NCBI GenBank assembly: GCA_017502305.1 | Contig: JAFVVG010000042.1 | Location: forward strand, 1-54,166 | Direction of reading: 5' to 3' | DNA: 54,166 nucleotides | DNA from: Clostridia bacterium | Lineage (GTDB): Bacteria > Bacillota > Clostridia > Christensenellales > Aristaeellaceae | Part shown: positions 35,456 to 47,300 of the stretch, piece by piece | Layout: every line of letters begins with the position of its first letter | Numbering within the stretch: the first letter of the stretch is position 1 | Made by a program: the position numbers and the translations under genes | The notes under the pieces: generated by a model | The model's database searches: none | Told to the model about the DNA's origin: nothing | Seen by the model: the letters and a program-made list of their open reading frames with translations, nothing else

Positions 35456-37029
35456 GGCTGGAACTCCTCCTCCCGGCGCACGGATGGAATCAGGTTATAC
35501 ACCGCCAGGTTCACCAGGGCGCACACCACGAAAACCGCCACGCCGATCACCGCCGCCAGCTTGTAGTTACTGTCGGTAACGGTCATTTTGTACAGCCAGG
35601 TGATGAGCAGATCGGTGCTGCCGGCGTTGCCCGCCATGTCCAGGCTCAGGGGCCTGCCCTGGGAAAGCAGGAAGATCACGTTGAAATTGTTGATATTCCC
35701 GGTGAAGCTGGTGAGCAGATACGGCCCGGTGATGAACAGCATATAGGGCATGGTGATGCGGGTATAGGTCTGGAAGGCGTTGGCGCCGTCGATGCGGGCC
35801 GCCTCGTAAAGGTCGGCGGGGATGTTCATCAATATACCGGTGGCGATGAGCATCACATAGGGCACGCCCACCCACACGTTGATGAGGATCACCATCACCC
35901 GGGCCCAGGTAGGGTCCGTCCAGAAGGGCAGGGGCTTGTCAATCCACCCCCAGGACATCAGCAGCCCGTTGACAAGGCCATCCGCCGCGAAGAGCTTCGA
36001 AACATACAAAAGCGATACAAACTGGGGCACAGCGATGGTGGTAACCAGCAGGGTGCGCCACAGCTTTTTCAGCCGCACGCCCCGGCGGTTGATGAGCATA
36101 GCCGCAAGCACCCCCAGGAAATAATTCAGAAATGTGGCGAACACCGCCCAGATCAGCGTCCACGCCAGCACCTGCCGGAAGGTGGCGGCGTAGGAGGGCG
36201 TGTGCACGGTATTCAGGCTCACGGCGGCAAAGCCGGCCTGCCCCTGAGGGGAACGCACCTCAACACGCCACCCATCTGCCTGTTCCTCCAGGGTGAAGTC
36301 CGCCTCTCCGCCCCGGGTCAGGTCAGCGGCAGCCTGGGCGGCGGCATGGTCATGGGTACCCACGGCCAGGACGTCCCCGTTCCGGGCGGTGATGGTCAGA
36401 GTGGTGATTTCCTCCGTGTGAGAAGTAATGGTGAAGCTTACAGGCTGCTGTTTTCCGGCCAGCAGGGCGGTGAAGTTCTCTCCCCCCACCCAGGTGAAGA
36501 GCTTCCCCGGGGGCTGGTGAGCGTGATCGTAATTGGTGAAGGCCACCAGCACCATGAAGATGATGGGCAGGATGGTAAACAGCGTCACCCCCGCCACGGG
36601 CAGGGTCAGCAGCGTTTTGTGAAACTGCTCATCCAGCAGGGAGTGCACATCCTCACGGGCGGTTTTCAGTCTGCCGCCGGATGCGAGAATCTCCTGGCTG
36701 ATGCGATTCTGCCGGATATTCACATACCAGGTGTAGATATACGCCGCGATGAAAAACAGCGTCAGCACCCCATAAAGCAGGATGAGGAACGAGTTGTCGC
36801 CATACACGGTCAGCCGGTTCACCCGGGTGGTTTCCACCCGGCCCAATATGGGCAGCAGGCGCAGGTATTCCAGACCGAAAAGCCACATGTATCCAATGAA
36901 AACTACCTGGAACACGAAAAACAACAGTCCCCGCAGCCATTGGCCCCGGGCCATGGAGCCAAATCCCATCACCAGGTAGGAAAGCCGGGTTTTCCAGTCG
37001 CCGTGGGCAAACGTGCGGATCAGCCCCAT
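35452..37029 (-). CDS. Carbohydrate ABC transporter permease, MalF-like, with large extracytoplasmic insertion
   Basis: A 525-residue protein, much longer than the usual ~300. It begins with an extra N-terminal membrane region (residues ~20-105), then a core of six segments with the EAA loop YEAARIDGANAFQTY near residue ~405. Between the third and fourth segments sits a ~120-residue extracytoplasmic insertion (~205-310; FTITSHTEEITTLTI and ARNGDVLAVG), comparable to the P2 loop of MalF. That points to a maltose/maltodextrin-type importer. The ATG at 37029 lies 4 bp after the SBP stop with GGGAGGTGA upstream; an upstream reading to 37317 overlaps the SBP gene and is rejected. Confidence 0.92.
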   Translation of the reverse strand: MGLIRTFAHGDWKTRLSYLVMGFGSMARGQWLRGLLFFVFQVVFIGYMWLFGLEYLRLLPILGRVETTRVNRLTVYGDNSFLILLYGVLTLFFIAAYIYTWYVNIRQNRISQEILASGGRLKTAREDVHSLLDEQFHKTLLTLPVAGVTLFTILPIIFMVLVAFTNYDHAHQPPGKLFTWVGGENFTALLAGKQQPVSFTITSHTEEITTLTITARNGDVLAVGTHDHAAAQAAADLTRGGEADFTLEEQADGWRVEVRSPQGQAGFAAVSLNTVHTPSYAATFRQVLAWTLIWAVFATFLNYFLGVLAAMLINRRGVRLKKLWRTLLVTTIAVPQFVSLLYVSKLFAADGLVNGLLMSWGWIDKPLPFWTDPTWARVMVILINVWVGVPYVMLIATGILMNIPADLYEAARIDGANAFQTYTRITMPYMLFITGPYLLTSFTGNINNFNVIFLLSQGRPLSLDMAGNAGSTDLLITWLYKMTVTDSNYKLAAVIGVAVFVVCALVNLAVYNLIPSVRREEEFQP

Positions 37030-37033
37030 GGTT

Positions 37034-38233
37034 TCACCTCCCGATTGATGGCGCATCGACATAGCTCCCCGCCGTGGTCTGGAAGGATACCAGCACCCGC
37101 ATGAGCTCCTCGTCCGTGGCGCCCACGTAGCGGCGGGCCAGGATATCATCCCCCAGGGCGGAGGCCAGGTTCCAGTATTCATTGGGATACTGCCCCTGCA
37201 CCGTGGCGTGGGCCGCCTGCTGCCGGAGCGCCGAAAGGGCCAGGTTATCCCCTGTTTCCGCCTGGGCCAGCGTATGGCTGGGGCCCCACTGGATGGCCGG
37301 CTCCCGGTAGCGGGCAAGCTGTACCTCCCCGGAGGTCAGCCAGGCCGCCAGGGCGTCGCAGGCAGCAAGCTTCCTGGCGTCGGTCTGGGGCTTTACACCC
37401 AGCAGCTTACAGCCGGAAAATCCCCCCAGCTGCCAACCCGCCACCGTGGGCAGGGCCGTGGCGGCATAGTTTTCTCCCAGCAGACTTTGCACCGCAGCCT
37501 GATCCCACACGCCGCTCACCAGAGCGCCCATGTTGGTGGCGTTGGAAGCGCTGGAGCCGTTCACAAAGGCCGGGTGCGCCGCCAGGTCGATCAAGGCCCG
37601 CAGCGCCCGGAGCCCGGCTGATGAGGCATAGGTACAGTCCATGCCAATCATGCGTCCCTCCGCATCCGTATCATAGCGCAGCGCCGCCCCGGCGCCAAAG
37701 AAAAACGCCGGCTGATACCACCCATTGTTGATCTCCATATAAAACCGCTTCCCCGCCTGCCGGCAGTCCTCCAGGATCGCCTCCAGCCGGGTGGGATCGG
37801 ACACCACGGATTTGTCATAATACAGGAAATACCCATTGTCCGCCGTCATGGGCAGGGCATAAAGCACGCCGCCCAGAGAGGCCGCCTCCACCGCCGAGGG
37901 GTCGTGCTCCCGGCGGATGCGTTCCTCCCGGCTTGCCTCCACCTCTACCAGCGCGCCGGCGGATGCCAGCCGGGCCAGCTGATCCTGGGCAAAGACGTAG
38001 AGATCCGCGCCGGAGTCCACATCGGTGAGCATGTTGTTGGCGGCGTCGCCCTCCCCCACCGGCTCCACCACCACGGTGAAGGCAGCGTATTCCGGATGCT
38101 CCGCCATGAAGATCTCCGCCTGCCGCTGGGTAAAATCAAGGGTGTTTTCCGCCACCCATATCCGGATCACCTGCCGGGGGGCCGTGCAGCCCGTGAGCAG
38201 CAAGGCGGACAGGATGGCAAGTATCTTCTTCAC
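37034..38233 (-). CDS. Carbohydrate ABC transporter substrate-binding lipoprotein
   Basis: A 399-residue lipoprotein of the family 1 extracellular solute-binding type. It starts with KKILAILSALLLTGC, a clear lipobox with Cys at residue ~17. Strands such as IRIWVAENTLDFT and the LYALPMTADNGYFLYYDKSVV segment are typical of MalE-like proteins. The GTG start at 38233 has AAGGGAGGTG upstream. It captures an unknown oligosaccharide for the two permeases that follow. The promoter region (38234-38310) is not clear; TACCAT near 38260 is a weak candidate. Confidence 0.93.
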   Translation of the reverse strand: MKKILAILSALLLTGCTAPRQVIRIWVAENTLDFTQRQAEIFMAEHPEYAAFTVVVEPVGEGDAANNMLTDVDSGADLYVFAQDQLARLASAGALVEVEASREERIRREHDPSAVEAASLGGVLYALPMTADNGYFLYYDKSVVSDPTRLEAILEDCRQAGKRFYMEINNGWYQPAFFFGAGAALRYDTDAEGRMIGMDCTYASSAGLRALRALIDLAAHPAFVNGSSASNATNMGALVSGVWDQAAVQSLLGENYAATALPTVAGWQLGGFSGCKLLGVKPQTDARKLAACDALAAWLTSGEVQLARYREPAIQWGPSHTLAQAETGDNLALSALRQQAAHATVQGQYPNEYWNLASALGDDILARRYVGATDEELMRVLVSFQTTAGSYVDAPSIGR

Positions 38234-38310
38234 AGGCGCACCTCCCTTGAAAGCGTCATGGTACACTTTGCCCTGGGGAACGGCTGAATATACCGCCTTT
38301 TCCCCGGGCA

Positions 38311-38345
38311 AAGAAATAACCGCCGGAGCGTTTTGCGCTCCGGCG
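38311..38345 (-). terminator. Terminator of the giant LRR gene
   Basis: A perfect 10-bp stem CGCCGGAGCG/CGCTCCGGCG (38321-38330 with 38336-38345), followed on the minus strand by GTTATTTCTT. Confidence 0.8.
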
Positions 38346-38361
38346 GCTGCCGTTATTTTGT

Positions 38362-41300
38362 TTATTCACCCACCAGGGCATAGGGGATACCGTTCGCCGC
38401 GGCATAGGCATGGGCGGCGGAGTCTCTCACGCACAGCAGCGTCAGCTGAGCGCAGCCATCAAAGGCCTGAGGCTCGATGTCCGTCACACCGGCAGGGATT
38501 TCCGCCTGCGCGAGGCCTGCGCAGCCGGCAAAGGCACGCGCGCCAACGGTGGTCGTCTGACCGCCCAGGATGATCCGCTCCACCTCCGCGCTGTTCAGGA
38601 AAGCTTCCGCTTCCACCGCGGTGACTGCAGCCGGCAATTTCAGGGTGTTCAGTTCGTCCGCAACCACAAGGGAAATGGACACCGTTTCCCCATTGGCGGC
38701 GCAGGTGATCGTCGTCTCTCCGGCTTTCAGCGCCAGCACACGCCCGTTCTCCACCGTGGCCACCGCCTCATCAGCGGAGCTCCACAGGCAGCCTTCCGCG
38801 GCAGGAAGCATGTCAATCACCGCCGCCTGTCCGGGGAGAAGAATGAGCCTGTCGGCGGAGGGAACCATGACCGGCCGGAAAACTTCCACCGTCATGACGG
38901 CATATACGCCGTTGGGCGCGGTCACGGTGATGTCCGCCGTGCCCAGGCCCACCGCATGGGCTTCATTGCCATAGAAATACACAACGCTTTCATCGCTGCT
39001 GGTCCAGCGGAGCTCGCCGCCCACCACAGCGCTTGCGGGGGTGATTTCGGCCTCACAGGGCGTTATGCTGCCCAGGGCCAGCCTGTTCCCGCCCAGGATC
39101 GTCAGCATTTCCACCATCTCGCTGTCCGGATCCACAAAGGCAAAGCCGTTTTCCTTTGCGAACACCGCCGCCGCGCTGCCATACACGCCCTGGACGGTCA
39201 TCCATTGGGGCGCGGTGCTGCTGAAGGCCATGGAGTCGATCTTCTCCACCGTGGCGGGAAGATAGATTTCCGTCAGCAGCGGGCAGCCCTGGAACGCTTC
39301 CTTTTCGATCGCCGTTACGCCCGGGCTGAGCTTCACGCTGCTCAAGGCGGAACAGCCGCTGAAGGCGCCCTTGGGAATGACAGTAACCGCCATGGCGTCC
39401 GTCATGTGGAAGGCCCTCAGCCCCGCGCAATCGCAGAAGGCATCCTCGCCGATTTCCGCCAGGCCGTCATGCAGCGTCACCACCGTCAGCTCCGCCGCGC
39501 CGGCGAAGGCGCCCATGCCGATGCTGCTTACCGTCGGGGGCAGGGTATATTCCGCGCCATCCCGTGCGGCAGGATAGCGCACCAGCGTCTGCCCCTTAAA
39601 GAGCACGCCGTCCACACCGGTGTAGACGCCGCCTTCTTCCACGGTAATCGCCGCCAGCGCGCCGCAGCCGTCAAAGGCACGGTCACCCATGGACGTCAGC
39701 GTGGCAGGCAGGCTGATCTCCCGCAATTCGGCGCAGTCCGCGAAGGCCGCCTCCGCGATTGCCTCCACCCCGGGCAGCGCAACGCTTGTCAGATTCGTTC
39801 CGGCGAAGGCCCTCCAGCCGACGCGCCGCACCGTATCCGGCAGGGTTATGGACGCCAGGGCCGTTCCGGCAAAGGCGCTGTCGCCGATCTCCGTTACGGG
39901 CAGGCCGTGAATGCTTTCGGGAATGGTCAGCTGCGTTTCTTTGCCCGTGAAGGCCGTGATGATCATTTCGCCGTTCTTTTCCTCAAACTCAAAGGGCCAC
40001 CGGGTTCCTTCCCCATCCCATTCGGCATAGAGGGTCAGGCTGCGGCCGGGCGCGACAAAGCAATCGTCCTCCAGCTCCACAGGCGTGAAGAGTCCCTCGT
40101 CCAGGTACCAGCCCAGGAACTCGCAGCCGCTGCGCACAGGCACCGGCAGGCGCACATAGGCGCCGGCGGTTACAGTCTTTTCGGCAATGGAAGCGCCGCC
40201 GTTGGTTTCAAAGCGCAGGGTATATACGCCTCCGTTGACCTTATACCCCTTTTCCGCCGCCCAGCGGGCCGCGTAGCTGCCCTCATCCGCCAGCACAACG
40301 CCGCCGAAGGGGTGCACCTGGGGTGCTTCCAGGGCGGTATCGGCAATATCCAGCATCTGGCTGCCGATCTGCAAAGAAGCTACCACACCGTGGCATTCCG
40401 CCAGGAAGCCTTCGCCCAGGGCATAAACCGTCATGCCGTCGATTTCCGTGGGCAGGGTCACCGCGCCGCCGTTGCCGCGATAGGCCGTCAGCCGCAGGCC
40501 TTCCTCCTCCTCGCCGTTCACAATGAAGGTTTCCTCTTCATACGCGTAAAGCTCCAGCAGGGGCGCGTAAAGCTCCAGCTCCGCCGCGGGAGTCGCCCGT
40601 TCCCGTTCCCAGGGGGTGGTCAGCCGCTCATCGGTATACCAGGTGTGGATCACCGTGCCATCCGCCATTTCACCATAGACGAAGCCCTCCGGCAGGCGGC
40701 TGCCCGCCTCCAGGCCAATGGCCGTCACGAAATCGCCGTCGATGTTCAGGTTGATCCGGTAGAGATTGTAGGGGGACTGGAAAGTCGGGTTTGGCCCATC
40801 CGAAATGAGGAGATACTCGCGGAGCACGCCTTCCTTCACAGGGCCATACACCGTCAGGTTCAGGGAAAGGGGCAGCGCGTCCTGCCCGATGCTCTCCAGG
40901 CCATAGGCCGCAAAGGAGGTCATCTGCTGGCAATCCGCGAAGGCTTCCCGGCCCAGGGTTTTCACATGATCACCCAGTTCGGCCCTGAGCAGCCAGGCAT
41001 GGCCGGCGCAGGCCCTTGGGCCAATGGTATGCACGGTTTCGGGCACGGCAAGCACCGTAGCAGGTTTACGCGGAGGGAAGCAGACCAGCGTCCCCATATC
41101 CGCGGTGTACAAAACGCCCTCCGCCGCCGTATAGCCCTGACAGCCGGGGCCGGTGGTGATCCACGCCAGCGCCGGCAGCTCCGCGAGCGCGCCGTCTTCG
41201 ATGGTCACAAGGCTGTCCGGCAGGTGCAGGCGCGTGATACCCTGCGCCTCGGCAAAGGCACCGGCGGCAATGGCCACCACCGGGCGACCGTTCACGCTGC

Positions 41301-44300
41301 CCGGCAGCCAGACCTCCGTATTTTTTTCATCCGTCAGCGCGAAGTGGGTCAGCATCCAGCCGCCCTCCACGGGCGCATATACCGCGCCTGCGTAATGCGG
41401 CACCATTTTCCCGTAAACGGTAACGTCCGTCTTTCCCATGCGGCTGCCGGACACGTGCTTCCGTGTCAGGGCCGCGTCGGTAAACCAGCCCTCAAAGCGC
41501 CAGCCGCTGACCGAGGGCTCCTGGGGCCAGGGAAGCTCATGCCCCTCACCCACGGTGAATTCCGCCGTATACAGCGTTTTGCCCTCGCCCGCCGCCACAT
41601 AGCGCAGCGTATGTCCGGGCACAAAGGCAGCATGCAGCACCAGGTCGCAGCCGGGCATGCTCCCGCCGGCAAAGCGGATCTCTCCCGCCGCGTCCAGGCG
41701 CCAGCCGTCAAATACCATGCCCGCTGCGCCAGCGGGGATATGCGCCGCCAGCACCTCCGCCAGCGGAGCGCCGATCCGCGTCTCCTGGGTGTAATGCGCC
41801 TCTTCGCCCATCATCAGGGTCAGGGTATGGCTCACGGTTTCCGCCTGGTAGCCATAGCCGTTGTTCTGGGCAAAGCCGCTCACCGCGTCCGATTGTCCGC
41901 TGGTCTGCAGCGTTTTCAGGGCGGTGCAGCCCTCAAAGGCATTGGAAGCAATGCTCTCCACGCCCACGGGCAGGTGCAGCACCTCCAGGGCAGAGCACTC
42001 CGCGAAGGCCTCCTCGCCGATGGTCTTTAGCGTGGAGGGCAGCGAAACCTGACGCAGCTTTTTAAAGCCGTGGTTCCAGGAGGTGAAGTTGCTGAACGCT
42101 CTATCGCACAGCACCTCCACACCTTCGCCGATGGTCAGGGTTTCCAGGGAAGCGTTTTCGATGTAGCCGATCAGATCACGGCCGTTGAATTCCTTCTGGG
42201 CCGGGCCGCCGATGGTCAGGTGCTTCAGTCCGCCGCACTTGTAGATCACCCCATAGCTGAAGCTCTCCACCGTGGGCGGGAAATGCAGCTCCTTCAGCGC
42301 GCCGCAGCCCATGAAGGCGTAGCGCTCCACGTTTTTCAGCCTGCTGCCCAGGTTGATGCCCGTCAGCGAGGTGCAGTTCTCAAAGGCATAGGCGCCAATG
42401 CTTTCCAGCTGCATCCTGTCGCTGCAGATCAATTTCAGCGCGCTGCAGCCGGAGAAAGCCCATCCGCCAATGGTCTTCAGCCCGGCGGGAAGCTCCAGGT
42501 CCGTCAGACTGACGCAGGCCGCGAAAGCCTCCTCGCCGATGCTCTTCACCGTGGAAGGCAACACCACCGTGCGCAGCTTCGCATGACCTACATAGAAGTT
42601 GCTCACAGGGTTGCGGAAGGCGCCGTCGTTGATCTTCTCCACGCCCTCGGCGATCACCACGGTTTCCAGCAAGCCGTTGTCGATTCGGCCGATGAACCGC
42701 TGGATATCCATTTCCGGCGTCAGGGGGCCGCCCAGGGTCAGCTTTTTCAGCCCGGAGCAGTTATACACAACGCCGTAGTCATACTTGGCCAAGGAAGGCG
42801 GGAAGCGCAGCTCCTCCAGGGACGTGCAGCCTGTGAAGGCATACATGCCCACGGTATGCAGGCTGTCGCCCAGGTTGATATTCGTCAGGGAAGCACAGTT
42901 TTTAAAGGCATAATTGCCGATGCTCTCCAGCTGCATCCGATCGTTGCAGATGAGATCCAGCTTCGCGCAACCCTCGAAGGCCAGCGCGCCGATGGAGGTC
43001 AGTCCCTCGGGCAGGGTAAGGGTCTCCAGGCCGCTGCACAGGGCAAAGGCCTTGTCGCCGATGCTCGTCACCGTGGAGGGCAGCACCACCGAGCGCAGGT
43101 TCGGATGGCCCACATAATAATTGCTCGCCGGGTTGCAGAAGGCGCCTTCGGGTATGGCGGTCACGCCTTCGCCGATCTCAACGGTTTCCAGCTGGCTGTC
43201 CTCGATCCGGCCGATGAACGTCCGGATGTCAAACGTGGGCATGGCGGGACCGCCCAGTGCCAGATGCCTGAGGTTCTTGCAGTTATACAGCACGCCGTAG
43301 CCCATCTGGGATACAGAAGGCGGGAAGCGCATCTCCGTCAGGCCGGTGCAGCCCTCAAAGGCATACATGCCCACAGTCAGCAGGCTGTCGCCCAGGTTGA
43401 TGTTCGTCAGGGAGGTACAATCCTCAAACGCGTAATTGCCGATGCTCACCAGCTGCATCTTGTCGCTGCAGATGAGATCCAGCTTTGTGCAGCCCTCAAA
43501 GGCCTGGGCGCCGATGGAGGTCAGGCCCTCGGGCAGGGTAACGGTCTCCAGGCTGCTGCACAGGGCAAAGGCCTTTTCGCCGATGCTTTCCAGCGTGGAG
43601 GGCAGCACCACCGAGCGCAGGTTCGGATGGCCCACATAGTAGTTGCTCACAGGGTTGCAGAAGGCTTTGTCGCTGATCCGCTTCACGCCCTCGCCCACCA
43701 CCAGGGTCTCCAGGGAGGAATTGTTCATTCTGCCCAGCAGCTTGGCAGCGTCCAGTTCAGGCAGGCCCGGGCCGCCCACCGTCAGGTGTTTCACGCTCTG
43801 ACAGTTGTGCAGAACGCCATAGCCGAAGGCCTCCACCGTGGAAGGAATATACACCGCTTCCAGCTGACCGCAGTTGTAGAAGATATAATCTCCAAGGTTC
43901 TTCAGGCTGTTGCCCAGATCCACGCTGGTCAGCGCCCCGCAGTCCGCGAAGGCATAGGCGCCCACGGTTTCGATCTCGTCCCCCATGACCAGGGTTTCCA
44001 GCGCCGTGCAGCCCCTGAAAGCCTCGCGCCCAATGGTCAGCACGTTTTTGCCAATGGTCACGCCGGTCAGCGACGTACAGTTCCGGAAGGCTCCCTCGCC
44101 AATGGCATACACGCCGTCGCCAATGGACAGCTTCTCCAGGTTTGTGCAGCCGGCAAAGGAATTGCGCTTGATCACGCCCTGGCTGAAGGACAGCTCCCGC
44201 AGGGTGGTGCATTCCCGGGCAAAGCTGTCGCCCAGAACGCCCAGATCGTGCACCGTGAGCTTCTCCACAGAGGTCATTTTCATTACGTCCGCAGAGGCGT

Positions 44301-47300
44301 TCCGCATGGCCTGGGGCAGGCTGAGGCTGGTCAGATTGTAATGGCCTTCCCCGCCGTTGCGGAATATGCTGTAATCAAGCTCCATCACGCCCAACTTCAA
44401 TTCCAGGGACTGCAGCCGGCTTCCCTGGCCGATGCGAAGCATGCCCTCGGTTATTTTGGTGGGCGCGCCGTCGAATATGAGGTTTTCAAGAGACGTGCAG
44501 CCGTTGATGAATTCCTCCCCCACCGTCTTGGCGGAGCAGGGGATCGTCAGGGAGGTAAGCGCCGTACAGTTCCTGAAGGCGCCTTCGCCAATGGAGGAAA
44601 CCCGGTTGCGCAGCGTCACGGTGGACAGCTTTTCACACCCCGCGAAGGCATCGTCGCCGATGGAGGCGTTGATATCCGCCGCCGTCAGGGCCTTGCAGCC
44701 CTCAAAGGCGCTGCTGCCAATGCTCGTCACGCTGCCGGGAATAGCAATGCCGCCCAGCTTCGCCGCGCCATAGACGAAATTATCCGGCAGAGCCTTCAGG
44801 CCGGAACAGGCGGAAATATCGACCTTCCGCAGCTCGGGGCAATTGGCAAAGGCGCCCCAGCCGATGGAGGTCACCGAGGCAGGCACCTTGACCGATACCA
44901 GGGTTTCCAGGTTGGCAAACGCACTGTCGCCGATGGCGGTCACCGGCACGCCGTCGATGGCCGAAGGAATCACCAGGATCTCCGGCACCGCCGTCCACTC
45001 ATGGGTTTCGCCGCTTTCATCCACATAGGACTGTTCTTCCTTAAAGCCGGAAATGATCACCCGGCTGTCCCGCAAATTATACTCATAAAAGTCCTTGCCG
45101 CTGTATGTGTTCAGCCCGGAGGGAATCTGCGCGCCGCCGTCAATGGACGTCTGATCCTCGGTGGTTTCGAAGATGCGCTCAATCGATTCCGCGTGCAGAT
45201 ACAGCACCAGCGTATCTCCCACCTCTGCGCCCATGCGGCAGGGGAACTCGTATTTCACCGAGCTGTCCGCCTCCTGGGAGCTGCGCCAGCCATACACCAC
45301 CCTGGCGTAGTCCAGGTCGAATTCCGGCTTAACCTCCGGCAGATCCGCCTCGGTAATGTTCACAAAATGGCCCGTTTCAAGCTCCTTCAGCAGGCCGCCC
45401 TTGGCATCCCGGAAGGTAATGGTCAGGTCGTTATCGCAAATGGCAAGCCAGGTCGCGTCGCCGCTTCCGCCCTGCACCTTGGGGCAGACGCCCTCCAGCA
45501 CTTCACCCTGGAAGGTCAGGTCCTCGGCGCTCTTGACCCTGACCCAGCCCACAACATGCTCCTGCTGGGCCAGGTCCAGCCCGCTGAAATCCAGCTGCTC
45601 ATCTTCGCCCACGCAGTAGAGGGCGTCGGTGGCGTCGGACTTCAGCATCACGTCGCCCTTATAGTTCACGATGGTGATCACGTCCACATCCTCGGCCTCG
45701 CCGTAAAGGATATCGCCGCTCTCCACCTCCAGGGAATCCAGGGGCACGTTCATTTTCTTATCCCTGTACCATTCCTCCACCCGCACGCCGTGCTCCGGCA
45801 GCTCCAGCTTCGGCATTTCCTTCAGGGTTTTCTGGCCATGCAGGGTCAGGGTGCCCATGGGCGTCTTTTCAGAGATCTCCGGCACCATCAGCGTCACCTG
45901 ATCCATCAGCGTGCAGTTGATCGCCTTGTGGAGGAAATCCTTGGGCTCCATGGGAACAAGCTTCACCCAGAGGCCGTCCATGGCATATTTCAGGCGGCTC
46001 ATGTGCACGTGCAGCGAAGCGATGGGCACGTCTCCCAGCGTCCATGTGTGGGAAAGGATGGTCACCCAGTCGTTGCCCACCGTGGCGGTCAGCTCAATGA
46101 GCAGGTTCACGTCCAGCTGCACGCAGGAGAGCATGTTCAGCGCGGCCAGCGACAGCTCCTGCGCCTCCACCGATTGAATGATCATCGAGGGTTCCATGTT
46201 GCCCAGGCGATCAATCTCTTCCTTGTAGCCGATCTTATAGCTGGCCTTGACCTTCACGCCCACAAACAGCTCCAGCTTGCTGACCTCCAGGGCGAAGATC
46301 AGCACCTTGATGCTGATGGTCAGGCCGGCCTTGATCTCCGCCTCCGCCTCCAGCGTAATGGATTTTTCGCCCGGGGTACTCTTGGAGGTCATTTTGCCGT
46401 TGGCGTATTTGTGCGTTGTGACCACGCTGCTGGAATAGGTCATGGTCACCTTGCCCGTAAAGGATACGCTGACGCCCACATCCAGGGTAAAGTTCACCAC
46501 GCCGTACAGGCTGAAGAGCATCACCTTGCACAGGTCCTTATCCGCCTTCAGCTTGTGGGCCGAGGGCGTCGCCGCGTTGGCTGCCCGCATCAGGCACAGC
46601 TGCAGATAATCCTCAGGAGAGGTGGCTCCCTCCTCCGTTTCCCTCTCCAAGGGGTCAATGGTGTATTTGAACTCATAAGCGATGGCGTATTCTTCCTTCG
46701 TGGTGATTTCATAGGAGTCCAGCTCCAGGTTTTTGTATTTCGCGCTGGCTGTGCTGGTCAGGTGATAGCCCACCTTCATGGTGAACTTGCCCTTGTCCCC
46801 CAGCTTCACCTGGGGCGATACGTCCAGGCCGAAGGTTTTGCTCTCCGCAGCCCTGCTCTGGGCGCCCTGGGGCAGGGTGCTGTCCTCGTTGAGGGTCACG
46901 CCCTCCGCCAGCGTTACGGTATCCCAGTCCGGCACCATCACGGCGTTTTCCATTTCGAAGCTGTTCAGCACGTGGGAAATATCCGGCGTTTCGCAGGTAA
47001 AGGTCACCAGGCCGCCTTCCTCGGGGCCAACGGAAACCACCTGATAAAAGGAAATCGCATACAGGTTCTGGGGATCCGCCAGGAAAAACACGCTGCCTTC
47101 CCGCAGGCGCTTCGCTTCCAGGGCGCGGAGGGTCACGCTGGTTTCGCTGTGGCGGATGAAATTCGCCGCGTCCATGTCCGAGCAGTCCACCACGCCGGAC
47201 ACAAAATCCAGTTCGGAAAGGTTCTCAAACGCGCACCGGTGCTCGCCTGCCCACCGGGCGGCATAGGAGCCGTGATAGCCGCGCACCGCCACACCCCGGG

